A stretch of DNA of 64,000 nt from Duganella sp. SG902 (GCF_013376005.1 NZ_JABMJK010000007.1:186001-250000); one strand, 5' to 3'. Counted from the stretch's first letter, positions 33,601 to 42,432 are shown. A program made the numbers and translations. Notes: a model not told the origin generated them from the sequence alone.

Positions 33601-33629
33601 CGTGTAGAAATGGCGGACCTGACCCCGGA
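33601..33629 (-). repeat. Right inverted repeat of the RAYT element
   Basis: Reverse complement of the left repeat with a single mismatch. It begins CGTGTAGAAATGG on the plus strand and ends GACCCCGGA. Confidence 0.75.
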
Positions 33630-33722
33630 GTTTGCGTAGGACTAAGATGACATTTTGCAATGTTCGTAGCCTACATAGGACTACAAAGTGCTCCTATACC
33701 GGCAGTTTAGGTCGCTGCGTAT

Positions 33723-33749
33723 AGTGTCTACATCAACTGGACAGACACT
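33723..33749 (+). repeat. Inverted repeat upstream of the Crp-family gene
   Basis: AGTGTCT (33723-33729) and AGACACT (33743-33749) are exact inverted arms separated by 13 bp, ending 11 bp before the start codon and just after a TATAGT that could be a -10 box (33719-33724). It could be an autoregulatory operator or a leader hairpin. Confidence 0.35.
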
Positions 33750-33760
33750 CACAGGGGCAT

Positions 33761-34519
33761 ATGATGAATGCGATCCATACTTCTTCCGCCGCGCCACAGC
33801 AGTCGATCAGCCTGATCGGCGCGCAACAGAACGATTTGCTGCGCGCCTTGTCGCGCGATGATTTGCTGGCCTTGTTTAATGACTTGGAATTGGTCACCTT
33901 GCCAGAAGGGAAGCATCTGTTCGATTTCGGTGACGCCATCGACTACACCTATTTCCCCACCAACGCCATCGTTTCCCTCCAGTATGTGATGGAGGATGGC
34001 GCCACCACCGAGATCGCCGTCGTCGGCCGTGAGGGGGTGGTCGGCGTGGCCCTGCATCCGACCGAACGCGCCAGCTACGCCGCCGTGGTGCAAACCGCCG
34101 GCTATGGCTATCGCCTGAAAACCTCGGTGCTGCGCGAGGTGTTCTATACCGGCGGCCCGCTGGCCCAGCAATTGATGCGCTATACCAGCATGATGTTCGC
34201 CCAACTGGCGCAAAGCGTGGCCGGCAGCCGTCATACCAGCATCGAGCAGAAACTGTGCCGCTGGCTGCTGGAACGCCTCGATCGCTCGCTGAGCAATGAG
34301 TTGAAGGTTACCCAGGAAATGATCGCCAATATGCTCGGTGTGCGCCGCGAAAGCATCACCGGCGCCGCCGGCAAACTGGCCCAGGAAGGCTTGATCACCT
34401 ATCGTCGCGGTTGCGTTACCGTGCTGGACCGTGAGGGCATGGAGCGCCGCGCCGGCAGCTGCTACCAGGGCCGTGCCGCGGTGGCGGCCAGCCCGGCGCA
34501 ACAACGCTACGCGGCGTGA
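33761..34519 (+). CDS. Crp/Fnr-family transcriptional regulator
   Basis: 252 aa. An N-terminal cyclic-nucleotide-binding-like beta roll (LVTLPEGKHLFDFGDAIDYT, YFPTNAIVSLQYVMEDGATT, EIAVVGREGVVGVAL) is joined by a long helix to a Crp-type winged helix (ELKVTQEMIANMLGVRRESI, GKLAQEGLITYRRGCVTVLD). The cAMP-contacting RxS segment of true CRP is not visible, and there are no N-terminal Fnr cysteines, so the ligand is unknown. AGGGG precedes an ATGATG start pair. It stands alone just downstream of the RAYT element. Confidence 0.85.
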   Translation: MMNAIHTSSAAPQQSISLIGAQQNDLLRALSRDDLLALFNDLELVTLPEGKHLFDFGDAIDYTYFPTNAIVSLQYVMEDGATTEIAVVGREGVVGVALHPTERASYAAVVQTAGYGYRLKTSVLREVFYTGGPLAQQLMRYTSMMFAQLAQSVAGSRHTSIEQKLCRWLLERLDRSLSNELKVTQEMIANMLGVRRESITGAAGKLAQEGLITYRRGCVTVLDREGMERRAGSCYQGRAAVAASPAQQRYAA

Positions 34520-34523
34520 GGAT

Positions 34524-34838
34524 TCAGTGCAGGACGCGGGAAGGCGGGTCGATCAGGAAACCGTCAAATTCCCGTCGCGCCGGCATGCGCGCCGCCAGGT
34601 CCTGGTCCAGCTTGCGCTGCACCAGCTTGTGCCAGGCGCTGGCCCAGCGGGCCGCCAGCAGGGATTCTTCGGCCGAACGCGCGTAAAGCGTGCGTTCCAC
34701 GGCAATTTTCTGTCTTTGCAGGGCGTAGCTGGCGGATATCAAGGTAGTCATGGCGTAGTTTGACTGGCTGGTTGATCGGCGATGCAGTGCCATTGTGCCC
34801 GTGTCGACCCCGTCCTGAATGTGCGCCACTTCACCCAT
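34524..34838 (-). CDS. Hypothetical protein, uncertain start
   Basis: Up to 104 aa. The C-terminal 75 residues from MTTLISASYALQRQK (start 34751) have codon use matching neighbours, while the N-terminal 29 look less protein-like; neither start has a ribosome site. The product would be a small helical, Arg/Ala-rich cytosolic protein (AARWASAWHKLVQRKLDQDL). It converges with the Crp-type gene (4-bp gap) and is divergent from the SulP gene. I do not recognise a family. Confidence 0.45.
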   Translation of the reverse strand: MGEVAHIQDGVDTGTMALHRRSTSQSNYAMTTLISASYALQRQKIAVERTLYARSAEESLLAARWASAWHKLVQRKLDQDLAARMPARREFDGFLIDPPSRVLH

Positions 34839-34920
34839 AACGATGAGAAATCGAACTCAGCCGTGTAAAATAGATGGGCTGTTGCATTTTTGCATCGTTT
34901 CTTGTCGGATTTTTCCCTGA

Positions 34921-36366
34921 ATGTGGTCTTCCCAAATTTCTAAAAACGCGTTGGCGGGCCTGACCACGTCGTTCGCGCTGGTTCCCGAATGCATCGCTTT
35001 CGCGCTGGTGGCGCATTTGAATCCGCTCACCGGTTTGTACGGGGCTTTCTTTATCTGCACCATCACCGCGATCTTCGGCGGCCGCCCGGGCATGATTTCC
35101 GGCGCCGCCGGTTCGATGGCGGTGGTGATCGTGGCCCTGGTGGCCCAGCATGGCCTGCAGTATTTCCTCGTCACGGTGGTGTTGAGCGGATTGATCATGC
35201 TGCTGTTTGGCGTGCTGCGGCTCGGCAAGCTGGTCAGCATGGTGCCGCATCCGGTGATGCTGGGCTTCGTCAACGGCCTGGCGATCGTGATCGCCTGGTC
35301 GCAGCTGCAGCACTTCAAGGTCGATGGCGCCTGGCTGCGCGGCCCCGCGCTGGCCTGGATGTGCGGCCTGGTGGCGCTGACCATGGTGATCGTCTATCTG
35401 CTGCCGCGCCTGACCAAGGCCTTGCCGCCAGCGCTGGTGGGGATTCTGGGCGTGGGCGTGCTGTCGCAGCTGCTGCACCTGCCGGTGCGCACGCTGGGCG
35501 ACATGGCCAACATCGCCGGCGGCTTGCCGCAATTCGCGCTGCCCGATGTGCCGCTGAATATGGATACGCTGCGCATCGTGCTGCCTTACGCGGCGCTGAT
35601 GGCGGTGGTCGGCCTGCTGGAAACGCTGCTGACTTTTAATCTCACCGATGAAATCACCGAAACGCGCGGCTTGCCGAACCAGGAGTGCGTGGCGCTGGGC
35701 GTGGCCAATGTCACCTCCGGCCTGTTCGGCGGCATGGGCGGCTGCGCCATGATCGGCCAGACCATGATCAACCTGAGTTCCGGCGGCCGCACCCGCGTCT
35801 CGGGCGCGGTCAGCGGGATAATGATTTTACTGTTTATATTGTTTCTATCGCCGCTGATCGAGCGCATTCCGCTGGCCGCGCTGGTGGGCGTGATGTTCGT
35901 GGTGGCGCAGCAGACGTTCGCGTGGAGCTCGCTACAGGTGCTGGGCAAGGTGCCGCGCCATGACGCCTTGCTGATTATCGTGGTCACCGCGATTACCGTC
36001 GCCACCGACCTGGCGATCGCGGTGCTGTGCGGGATCGTGATCGCGGCGCTGGGCTTCGCCTGGCGCCATGCGCGCGAGATCCGCGCCGACGCGGCCACCG
36101 TCGACGACGTCAAGACCTACACGCTGCACGGCACGTTATTCTTCGCATCGGTGGCCCGCTTCAACGATTTGTTCGATCCGCAGGGCGATCCCGGGCAGAC
36201 CGTGCTCGATTGCCGCCATCTGCGCCTGGCCGATCATTCGGCCGTGGTGGCGGTGGCCACGTTGAGCGAACGCTACGCGCGCGCCGGCAAGACCCTGCAA
36301 GTGCAGCACCTGTCCAAGCGCTGCGCCACGCTGCTGCAACGCTCGGGTGTGATGGCTACGGTATGA
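34921..36366 (+). CDS. SulP-family inorganic anion transporter with STAS domain
   Basis: 481 aa. A membrane domain of 10-14 helices carries the SulP signatures FALVPECIAFALVAHLNPLT, GLYGAFFICTITAIFGGRPG and GLPNQECVALGVANVTSGLF, GGMGGCAMIGQTMINLSSGG. The C-terminal STAS domain starts near residue 395 (YTLHGTLFFASVARFNDLF, VLDCRHLRLADHSAVVAV). Members exchange sulfate, bicarbonate or dicarboxylates with protons or sodium; the substrate here is unknown. No ribosome site is visible ahead of the ATG, so it may be leaderless or weakly initiated. Confidence 0.9.
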   Translation: MWSSQISKNALAGLTTSFALVPECIAFALVAHLNPLTGLYGAFFICTITAIFGGRPGMISGAAGSMAVVIVALVAQHGLQYFLVTVVLSGLIMLLFGVLRLGKLVSMVPHPVMLGFVNGLAIVIAWSQLQHFKVDGAWLRGPALAWMCGLVALTMVIVYLLPRLTKALPPALVGILGVGVLSQLLHLPVRTLGDMANIAGGLPQFALPDVPLNMDTLRIVLPYAALMAVVGLLETLLTFNLTDEITETRGLPNQECVALGVANVTSGLFGGMGGCAMIGQTMINLSSGGRTRVSGAVSGIMILLFILFLSPLIERIPLAALVGVMFVVAQQTFAWSSLQVLGKVPRHDALLIIVVTAITVATDLAIAVLCGIVIAALGFAWRHAREIRADAATVDDVKTYTLHGTLFFASVARFNDLFDPQGDPGQTVLDCRHLRLADHSAVVAVATLSERYARAGKTLQVQHLSKRCATLLQRSGVMATV

Positions 36367-36634
36367 AGTAATCGTCCAGTATTTGCTCAACAGAGTAGGG
36401 GAGCTGCGCTGGGAAGGAGTTGAGATCCAGTCCGGTTTCCGATGCCGCCCTGTATCGGGTGGTCTGGTAGCAGTCCAGCGAGAACGGCTGCACCGAAGCG
36501 CGCATGCTGGGGGCATCCTTGAGCAAAAACGCGATTCGGCGGCGCTGCTCTCGCAGATGGATTTGCGCATCTATCCATAGCACCAGATCGTCGTCGTAGC
36601 TCGGGCCGCTGCGGGATTGAACCAGCGTTTGCAT
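36356..36634 (-). pseudogene. DUF29-family remnant with internal deletion (still an open frame)
   Basis: 92 aa from ATG 36634, which has a good GGAGG site 6-7 nt upstream. The N-terminus SGPSYDDDLVLW resembles the DUF29 start, but the text jumps at once to IHLREQRRRIAFLLKDAPSM and the DUF29 C-terminus ETGLDLNSFPAQLPYSVEQI. About 50-70 central residues normally present (the EEIEDMG and HLLKW region) are missing. DUF29 proteins are usually about 140-150 aa. It may be a decayed copy or a shortened functional version. It overlaps the 3' end of the SulP gene by 11 bp. Confidence 0.55.
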
Positions 36635-36703
36635 GTCGCACCTCCAGAAAGGCATAGGCTAATCCTATGCTCCTTCTGAAGTTTGATACAACTCAGTTAC
36701 CGC

Positions 36704-38143
36704 TTATTTGCCTTCCAGCGCGGCGATAGCGGCGGCTACGCCTGCGCCGTAGGCCGGATCGGCCTGGGTGCAGTTGTAGATGTGGCGCTCTTGCACCGCC
36801 TTCGATACGCCGTGGATCGCGCGCGCCGTGTTTTCAAACAGCAGCTGCTTTTTCTCGGCCGTCAGCAAGCGGAACAGGTTGCCCGGCTGCGAGTAGTAGT
36901 CGGTGTCCACGCGGTGGTTCCAGTGGTCGGCCGCGCCTTCCAGCGACAGCGGCGGTTCCTTGAACTGCGGGCTCTCGACCCATTCGCCTCGGCTGTTCGG
37001 CTCGTACGGTGTGCTGCCGCCTTCGTTCGGCAGGATGCGCATGGCGCCGTCGCGGTGGTAGTTGTGGAACGGGCACTTCGGCGCGTTCACCGGGATCTGG
37101 TGGTGGTTGACGCCCAGGCGGTAGCGCGCCGCGTCGCCATACGAGAACAGCCGCGATTGCAGCATCTTGTCCGGCGAGAAGCCGATGCCTGGCACCACGT
37201 TGGCCGGCGAGAACGCCGATTGCTCGACCTCGGCATGGTAGTTCTCCGGATTGCGGTTCAGCTCCAGGATGCCGACGTCGATCAGCGGGTAATCCTTGTG
37301 CGGCCACACCTTGGTCAGGTCGAACGGGTGGTACGGCACTTTGGAGGCGTCGGCTTCCGGCATGATCTGCACCGCCAGTTTCCAGCGCGGGAATTCCTTG
37401 CGCTCGATCGCGTCGAACAGGTCGCGCTGCGAGCTTTCGCGGTCGACGCCGATCAGCGCGGCCGCCTCGGCGTCGCTCAGGTTCTCGATCCCTTGCTGCG
37501 ACACGAAGTGGAACTTGACCCAGTAACGCTCATTGGCCGCGTTGATGAAGCTGAAGGTGTGGCTGCCGAAGCCGTGCATGTGGCGGTAGCCTTTCGGGAT
37601 GCCGCGGTCGCTCATGACGATGGTGACCTGGTGCAGCGCTTCCGGCAGCAGGGTCCAGAAGTCCCAGTTGTTCTCGGCGTTGCGCAGGTTGGTCTTGGGA
37701 TCGCGCTTGACCACGTGGTTCAGGTCCGGGAACTTGAGCGGATCGCGGAAGAAGAACACCGGCGTGTTGTTGCCGACGATGTCCCAGTTGCCTTGCTCGG
37801 TGTAGAACTTGACGGCGAAGCCGCGAATGTCGCGCTCGGCATCGGCCGCGCCGCGCTCGCCGGCCACGGTGGAGAAGCGCAGGAACACATCGGTTTTCTT
37901 GCCGACTTCCGAGAACAGCGCCGCGCGCGTGTATTTGGTGATGTCGTGGGTGACGGTGAAGGTGCCGTAGGCGCCCGAGCCCTTGGCGTGCATGCGGCGC
38001 TCGGGAATGACTTCGCGGGCGAAGTGGGCCAGCTTTTCCAGGTGCCACACGTCTTGCAGCAGCACCGGGCCGCGCGGGCCGGCGGTCTGGGTATTTTGGT
38101 TGTCGACAACCGGCGCGCCGGCAGCAGTAGTGAGGTTTTTCAT
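36704..38143 (-). CDS. katA: Monofunctional heme catalase (small-subunit, clade 3-like)
   Basis: 479 aa, cytoplasmic (no signal peptide). Active-site His in [16 protein letters not shown], Asn in [15 protein letters not shown], and the heme-ligating Tyr in [15 protein letters not shown]. The NADPH-binding region ([20 protein letters not shown]) is also conserved. It converts hydrogen peroxide to water and oxygen. It sits alone; I could not identify a convincing OxyR site in the 133 bp upstream. Confidence 0.95.
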   Translation of the reverse strand: MKNLTTAAGAPVVDNQNTQTAGPRGPVLLQDVWHLEKLAHFAREVIPERRMHAKGSGAYGTFTVTHDITKYTRAALFSEVGKKTDVFLRFSTVAGERGAADAERDIRGFAVKFYTEQGNWDIVGNNTPVFFFRDPLKFPDLNHVVKRDPKTNLRNAENNWDFWTLLPEALHQVTIVMSDRGIPKGYRHMHGFGSHTFSFINAANERYWVKFHFVSQQGIENLSDAEAAALIGVDRESSQRDLFDAIERKEFPRWKLAVQIMPEADASKVPYHPFDLTKVWPHKDYPLIDVGILELNRNPENYHAEVEQSAFSPANVVPGIGFSPDKMLQSRLFSYGDAARYRLGVNHHQIPVNAPKCPFHNYHRDGAMRILPNEGGSTPYEPNSRGEWVESPQFKEPPLSLEGAADHWNHRVDTDYYSQPGNLFRLLTAEKKQLLFENTARAIHGVSKAVQERHIYNCTQADPAYGAGVAAAIAALEGK

Positions 38144-38236
38144 GAAACTTCCTTCGCCTGAATGGGGATGAATGGAAACTTCCAGCTTAACTACTACAAC
38201 AACTTTTTACCGCTCTCAAAAGGGAGAGCCGCAATG

Positions 38237-38262
38237 AAAAACGCCCGGCGGTGCCGGGCGTT
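38237..38262 (-). terminator. Rho-independent terminator downstream of the Pal-like gene
   Basis: On the minus strand AACGCCCGGC, loop ACC, GCCGGGCGTT forms a perfect 10-bp stem followed by a run of T (TTTTT counting the stem end). It lies 14 bp beyond the stop codon of the Pal-like gene. Confidence 0.85.
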
Positions 38263-38276
38263 CTAAACTACCTGAA

Positions 38277-38804
38277 TTACTTGCTTGGGTAGACGATGTC
38301 GTCGCGACGGTCGTGCGCGCGGGCTGCGTCGTCGGTGCCGGTGACTTTCTCTTTACCGTACGACACGGCTTCCATCTGACCTTCTTTCACGCCTTGTACT
38401 TTCAGGGCGGTGATCAGGGCTTGCGCGCGCTTCTGGCCCAGGGCCAGGTTGTACTCGGCGCCGCCGCGGTCGTCGGTGTTGCCTTCGACTTTGATTGCGA
38501 CGTTCGGGTTGGCGGCCAGGAATTTGGCGTGATCGGCGACCAGGGCGTCGAATTCCGGCTTGACGGTGTACTTGTCGAAGTCGAAGTAGACGCTACGGTT
38601 CTTGTAGATCGAGCTGTTTGGGTCCAGGTAGGCTGGCAGCGGGGCGGCAACCGGGGCTGGCGCTGGCGCGGCAACTGGCGCTGGTGCCGGAGCCGGGGCT
38701 GGCGCTGGAGCCGGTGCTGGCGCAGGGGCTGGTGCTGGGGTCGAGCAGGCGCTCAGCAGAGCGATGGTGCAGGCTGCCAGCAGAAGATTGGTTTTAGCTT
38801 TCAT
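38277..38804 (-). CDS. pal: OmpA-family peptidoglycan-associated lipoprotein (Pal-like)
   Basis: 175 aa lipoprotein: signal MKAKTNLLLAACTIALLSAC with lipobox LSAC (Cys20). An Ala-Pro linker of about 38 residues (repeats of AP and VAAP) precedes an OmpA-C domain (VYFDFDKYTVKPEFDALVAD; VAIKVEGNTDDRGGAEYNLA; LGQKRAQALITAL) that binds diaminopimelate in peptidoglycan. The last arginine-containing helix (ARAHDRRDDIVY) is present. The linker is longer than in classical Pal, and no tol genes are adjacent, so it may be a Pal paralogue. ATG 38804 has GGGAG upstream and a terminator follows. Confidence 0.85.
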   Translation of the reverse strand: MKAKTNLLLAACTIALLSACSTPAPAPAPAPAPAPAPAPAPAPVAAPAPAPVAAPLPAYLDPNSSIYKNRSVYFDFDKYTVKPEFDALVADHAKFLAANPNVAIKVEGNTDDRGGAEYNLALGQKRAQALITALKVQGVKEGQMEAVSYGKEKVTGTDDAARAHDRRDDIVYPSK

Positions 38805-38884
38805 CGTAATACTCCCGAATTGGTTTTGTTTGTGGGACAAGGGACACACAAGGGTGTGAGGCTGTACCTCCAGCCGCGAGCGGT

Positions 38885-38904
38885 ATTATATAAGGGTTTC
38901 CCTT
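38885..38904 (-). promoter_or_regulatory. Probable promoter of the Pal-like gene
   Basis: On the minus strand a TATAAT (38885-38890) lies about 80 bp before the Pal ATG, directly preceded by the palindrome AAGGGAAACCCTT (38892-38904). No strong -35 box is visible. Confidence 0.45.
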
Positions 38905-38924
38905 GGAAATATTGGTCTCATGCA

Positions 38925-41102
38925 TTATTTTTTCAGCCAAGGCTTAAAAGGCGTTAAATCCATATCGCTTTCGACATACCAGGCGCGGCGTGCGATGTCG
39001 AATTTGGCCCCCAGTGCCTTGACCTCATCCTTTTCATGAAAGCCCGCCGACAGGTACTGGCGCGATGTTGCCACAGTTGGCGGCGCGGTGGCGGCGCGTT
39101 CGTTACGCGCCAGCGCCGCCTCGGCCGCCGCTGAGGCTTTGGGCAGGCGCAGCTGCGCGATGAAGCCGCTGCGCCGGGCCGGCTCGGCCGGCGACAGCAG
39201 GGTCAGGCGCGCGCGCGCGCGGGTGGCGGCCACGTAGAACAGGTTTTCCTCCTCGCGTCGCGGCTGCTGCGGGTGTGGGAACTCGTCGTCTTGCAGGAAC
39301 GGCAAGATCACGTGGTCGAATTCCTTGCCCTTGGCGTTGGCGGCGCAGTCGATCAGCACCGCCTTGCGGTCGCGCTTGCGGCGGATGAAGGCTTCGCGCG
39401 CGTTGATCGCGCTCCAGAACTCGCGCAGGCTCTGGCCCGAGGCCTTGGCGGCCTCCAGCAGGCTGGCGATCGACTTGTTGATGACGCCGGCGTCGTAGGC
39501 GCGCACGAAGATGCGGCGCGCGGTGGCGGCCAGCTGCACCCGCTCGCACAGCTCGCCCAGCACGGCGGTGGCCGGCGCCTCCTTGTCCACCTCGGCCAGC
39601 CAGGCCAGCGCGGCGATGACGGCGCGCTTGGTGGCCTCGCTGGCGACCTCGCGGTAACCGGGTTCGACGCCGTCGCGGCGCTCGTCCTCGATCAGGAACA
39701 GCTCGCCCAGCAGGTCCGGGCTTTTCAGGATCTGTTGCTTGAAGTTGTCCATGCTGTGGCTGGAAAACTTCATCTCGCTGAACGCCACCAGCGCGTCGAC
39801 GATGGCGCTGCGCACCTGCTCGGACTTGACGGCGCCGAAGTCCCGCAGCGCGATCGCCAGCAGCCCGCGCAGGAACAGGATTTCATCGCGCTGCAGGTAG
39901 CCGGCCATGGGCGGCGTGCGGTAGTCGATGTCGGCCTCGATCAGCGCGTTCTCGATCGCCATCGACTGGTGGCGGTCGCGGATCAGGATGGCGCAGCCGT
40001 CGTAGCTGTGGCCGTCCGCCTTCCACTGGCGTACGGCGGCCACCACGCGTTGCGCGCAGTCGGCGGCGCCGTCGTAGTGGGCTTGCTGGATCTCGGTGCG
40101 CAGCGGCAGCTGCGATTCCACCGGCTTTTGCTTGAACTCGGCCATGGCGTAGGCCAGGTGCGGGCCGTGGCGCCAGGTGTGCGTCAGCGGATAGCGCTGC
40201 AGCTTGGGATAGCGCTCGGCGAAGCGGCGGTTCAGGTATTCGTCGCTGGCGCCCAGCTTGGCGTGGATCACCTGGTCCTTGTCGCCGGCGCCGACGAAAT
40301 AGCACTGCGGCCGGTCGATCAGCGCGTCGAGGATGCGGAAGGCGGCCTCGTTCAGGTCGTGCAGCTCATCGCACAGCACCAGCCGGTAGTCCGGGAATTG
40401 CTCGGCCAGCCGGCCGCCGCCGTGCAGATTGCAGGCCAGGTCGTAGGTGGCGTCGAACGGGCCGCGGAACACGGCGCCGGCGCCGCCGTCCAGGCGCAGC
40501 TTTTCGTATTCCAGCGTGGTCAGGTAGTCGGTCAGCGACACGCCGAGGATCTCGGCGGCTTCCTCGGGCGCCATGAACTCGACGTCGGCCTCCAGCGCCA
40601 TGCTGGCTTTCAGGCCCAGCTGCGCGTCGAGGAACTGGCTCAGCGCCACGCTGTGGGTGTGCAGTTCCAGGCCGTCGACGTGGTTGGCGTAGCGCTCGGC
40701 GGTGCGGTCCATGGCTTGCAGCGCGTAGTGCTTCAGCGCGCGCGCCTCGCCGCACTGGCGCACGTTGTCGCCGTCGATCAGGTCCATCATCCAGGCCGCG
40801 AAGTCCTCAAAGCTCAGCACGGCGACGCGGTCGGCCATGGCCGGCGCCACGCCGACCTCCAGCAGGCGGCGGCGCAGCACCTCGCTCGCTTCCGGCGTGA
40901 AGGTCAGCGCCAGGATCTGTTCCGGCGCCAGGCCGCGCGCCAGCGCCTCGCCGATGCGCAGCGCCAGCGTGGTGGTCTTGGCGGCGCCGGCGTTGGCGTC
41001 CACCAGCACCACCTTGTTCTGCGCCAGCTGGATGGCGCTTTGTTCAGCGGTCGGGATCAGGCCTTGCGGAGTGAAGCGGGGAGAATTGTTCGACTGGTTC
41101 AT
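38925..41102 (-). CDS. UvrD/Rep-like SF1 helicase with C-terminal DUF5710 domain and altered Walker A
   Basis: 725 aa. SF1A layout: Q-motif PTAEQSAIQLAQ, Walker A ANAGAAKTTT (residues 36-45), motif Ia ILALTFTPEASEVLRRRLLE, Walker B LVLCDELHDLNEAAF, motif III FVGAGDKDQVIH, motif IV LTHTWRHGPHLAYAM, and motifs V-VI AANAKGKEFDHVILPFL and NLFYVAATRARARLTLL. The Walker A glycine next to Lys42 is Ala, and the first glycine is Asn, unlike the GxGKT of UvrD. A DUF5710 domain, often found in conjugative primases and topoisomerases, occupies about residues 680-723 (FHEKDEVKALGAKFDIARRA). It begins 3 bp after a LacI-family gene on the same strand. Confidence 0.85.
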   Translation of the reverse strand: MNQSNNSPRFTPQGLIPTAEQSAIQLAQNKVVLVDANAGAAKTTTLALRIGEALARGLAPEQILALTFTPEASEVLRRRLLEVGVAPAMADRVAVLSFEDFAAWMMDLIDGDNVRQCGEARALKHYALQAMDRTAERYANHVDGLELHTHSVALSQFLDAQLGLKASMALEADVEFMAPEEAAEILGVSLTDYLTTLEYEKLRLDGGAGAVFRGPFDATYDLACNLHGGGRLAEQFPDYRLVLCDELHDLNEAAFRILDALIDRPQCYFVGAGDKDQVIHAKLGASDEYLNRRFAERYPKLQRYPLTHTWRHGPHLAYAMAEFKQKPVESQLPLRTEIQQAHYDGAADCAQRVVAAVRQWKADGHSYDGCAILIRDRHQSMAIENALIEADIDYRTPPMAGYLQRDEILFLRGLLAIALRDFGAVKSEQVRSAIVDALVAFSEMKFSSHSMDNFKQQILKSPDLLGELFLIEDERRDGVEPGYREVASEATKRAVIAALAWLAEVDKEAPATAVLGELCERVQLAATARRIFVRAYDAGVINKSIASLLEAAKASGQSLREFWSAINAREAFIRRKRDRKAVLIDCAANAKGKEFDHVILPFLQDDEFPHPQQPRREEENLFYVAATRARARLTLLSPAEPARRSGFIAQLRLPKASAAAEAALARNERAATAPPTVATSRQYLSAGFHEKDEVKALGAKFDIARRAWYVESDMDLTPFKPWLKK

Positions 41103-41105
41103 CCG

Positions 41106-42242
41106 CTACATTATAGCGACCGGCGGCGCCAGGCCGGTAGCGGGGCGCGCCGGCGCCGTGTCCAGGCTGGCCGCGGGCGGCGTCAGGCGCGCGGTGGCGC
41201 CCTCGATGAACTGGGCGCTGAACACGCGCTTTTCGATCTCGGAGTCCTGCTGGGCGATGCGCGCGCACAGCAGGTCGGCAGCGGCGGCCGCCATCCTGGG
41301 CATGGGCTGGCGCAGCGTGGTCAGGTTGTAGCTGATCCAGTTGGACGGCTCGACGGCGTCGAAGCCGGCCACCGACAGCTGCTCCGGCACCTCGATGCCC
41401 AGCTCATGGCGCGCGCAGTCGAGGCAGCCGATGGCCATCACGTCGCTGCCGCAGATAATCGCGTCCGGCACCCCGCCCAGTTGGGCGATGATGGCTTTCA
41501 GGCCCTGCGCGCCGCTACGGTAATCATACTGGCCCGGCACCACCACCGGCGCCGGCAGGCCCAGCTCGGCGATGCGCTCGCAGGCGCCAAGGCGGCGCTC
41601 GTAGGCCACGCTCAAGTCTTCGTCGCCGGCGATGATGCCGAACTGGCGGTGGCCGGCGGCGGCCAGGCGCGTGACCAGCAGCCGGCCCGCCTCCCGGTGG
41701 TCGCAGCTGACGGTGTTGACGCAGCGGTCGCGCAGCATGCGGTTGAACAGCACCAGCGGCATGCGGCGGCGGTCGAACTCGGCGATGTGCTCGTCGGTCA
41801 GGCGGGCGGCGGCGACCACGCCGTCCACCTGGTATTGCCAGACGTCGGCCAGCACGCCGTCGACCTCGGCCTCGCGCTGCAGAGTGAACATCAGCAGTCG
41901 CTTGCCGCGCAGGTTGAACTGCTGGCTGATCTCCGCCAGCAGCTCCGGGTAGTACAGATTGGCCTGGTTGGTGACGATCAGCGCGATCATGTTCGAGCGG
42001 CGCGTGATCAGGCTGCGCGCGGCGGCGTTGGGAATGTAATCGAGCAGGGTGGCCGCCTGCATCACGCGCGCGTAAGTGCTCTTGGAAACGCTGGCGCCGG
42101 GCTTGAAGCAGCGCGACACCGCCGACTGCGACACGCCCGCCACCAGCGCCACGTCATACGAGGTGACGCGGCGGTTTTCGCTGGCGATCACGGCTTTCAG
42201 CTCGGTCGCGCTGTGCTCCACTGTCAGCTTGGTTTTGCTCAT
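41106..42242 (-). CDS. LacI-family transcriptional regulator with N-terminal extension
   Basis: 378 aa. The helix-turn-helix (TSYDVALVAGVSQSAVSRCF) starts near residue 27 rather than residue 3, so there is an extension of about 25 residues (MSKTKLTVEHSATELKAVIA). The effector domain follows from MIALIVTNQANLYYPELLAE through IICGSDVMAIGCLDCARHEL and VAGFDAVEPSNWISY. It starts the transcription unit leading into the UvrD-like helicase with a 3-bp gap, an odd pairing. Its C-terminus is Ala/Pro-rich. No sugar genes are adjacent, so its regulon is unknown. Confidence 0.85.
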   Translation of the reverse strand: MSKTKLTVEHSATELKAVIASENRRVTSYDVALVAGVSQSAVSRCFKPGASVSKSTYARVMQAATLLDYIPNAAARSLITRRSNMIALIVTNQANLYYPELLAEISQQFNLRGKRLLMFTLQREAEVDGVLADVWQYQVDGVVAAARLTDEHIAEFDRRRMPLVLFNRMLRDRCVNTVSCDHREAGRLLVTRLAAAGHRQFGIIAGDEDLSVAYERRLGACERIAELGLPAPVVVPGQYDYRSGAQGLKAIIAQLGGVPDAIICGSDVMAIGCLDCARHELGIEVPEQLSVAGFDAVEPSNWISYNLTTLRQPMPRMAAAAADLLCARIAQQDSEIEKRVFSAQFIEGATARLTPPAASLDTAPARPATGLAPPVAIM

Positions 42243-42277
42243 CGTCTCGGGGCGCGGCGTTGGCCTTGTATTTTTAT

Positions 42278-42309
42278 CAGGTAATCTAGGATAATTAAAA
42301 TCTTACCTG
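42278..42309. repeat. Inverted repeat between the LacI-type regulator and the Hsp70-like gene
   Basis: CAGGTAA (42278-42284) and TTACCTG (42303-42309) are exact inverted arms 18 bp apart in an AT-rich divergent gap of 190 bp. They could be half-sites for a regulator. The rest of the gap contains no other clear signal apart from the Hsp70 ribosome site. Confidence 0.3.
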
Positions 42310-42432
42310 CTAGCAACAAATATCGTATTTCTGCAAAGAAATAACCTCTTCCCTGTGGCTATGACGCAATTTTCCCTGCGCCGGCGCTTTTTCTGATAGC
42401 ATATCGCCCCTTGATTTAAAGGAAGGGGCAAG

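Larger units (their letters stand above)
32654..33629. mobile_element. RAYT element bounded by 29-bp inverted repeats
   Basis: Left end 32654-32682 begins TCCGGGGTCAGGTCC and ends CCATTTCTACACG. The right end 33601-33629, reverse-complemented, is identical apart from one base (T versus G at repeat position 16), so 28 of 29 match. The single gene inside is a Y1/HUH transposase. The 976-bp unit begins one base after the stop codon of the FecA-like receptor. No clear target duplication is visible at the edges, as expected for HUH enzymes. Confidence 0.75.

Noticed and set aside
38640..38760. Short direct repeats resembling a repeat array
   Set aside because: These encode the Ala-Pro linker of the Pal-like protein; there are no unique spacers, so it is not CRISPR.
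39273..42284. 1003-codon plus-strand open frame
   Set aside because: Antisense shadow of the UvrD-like helicase and LacI genes in high-GC DNA; low-complexity Val/Gly/His/Arg-rich translation with no domain.
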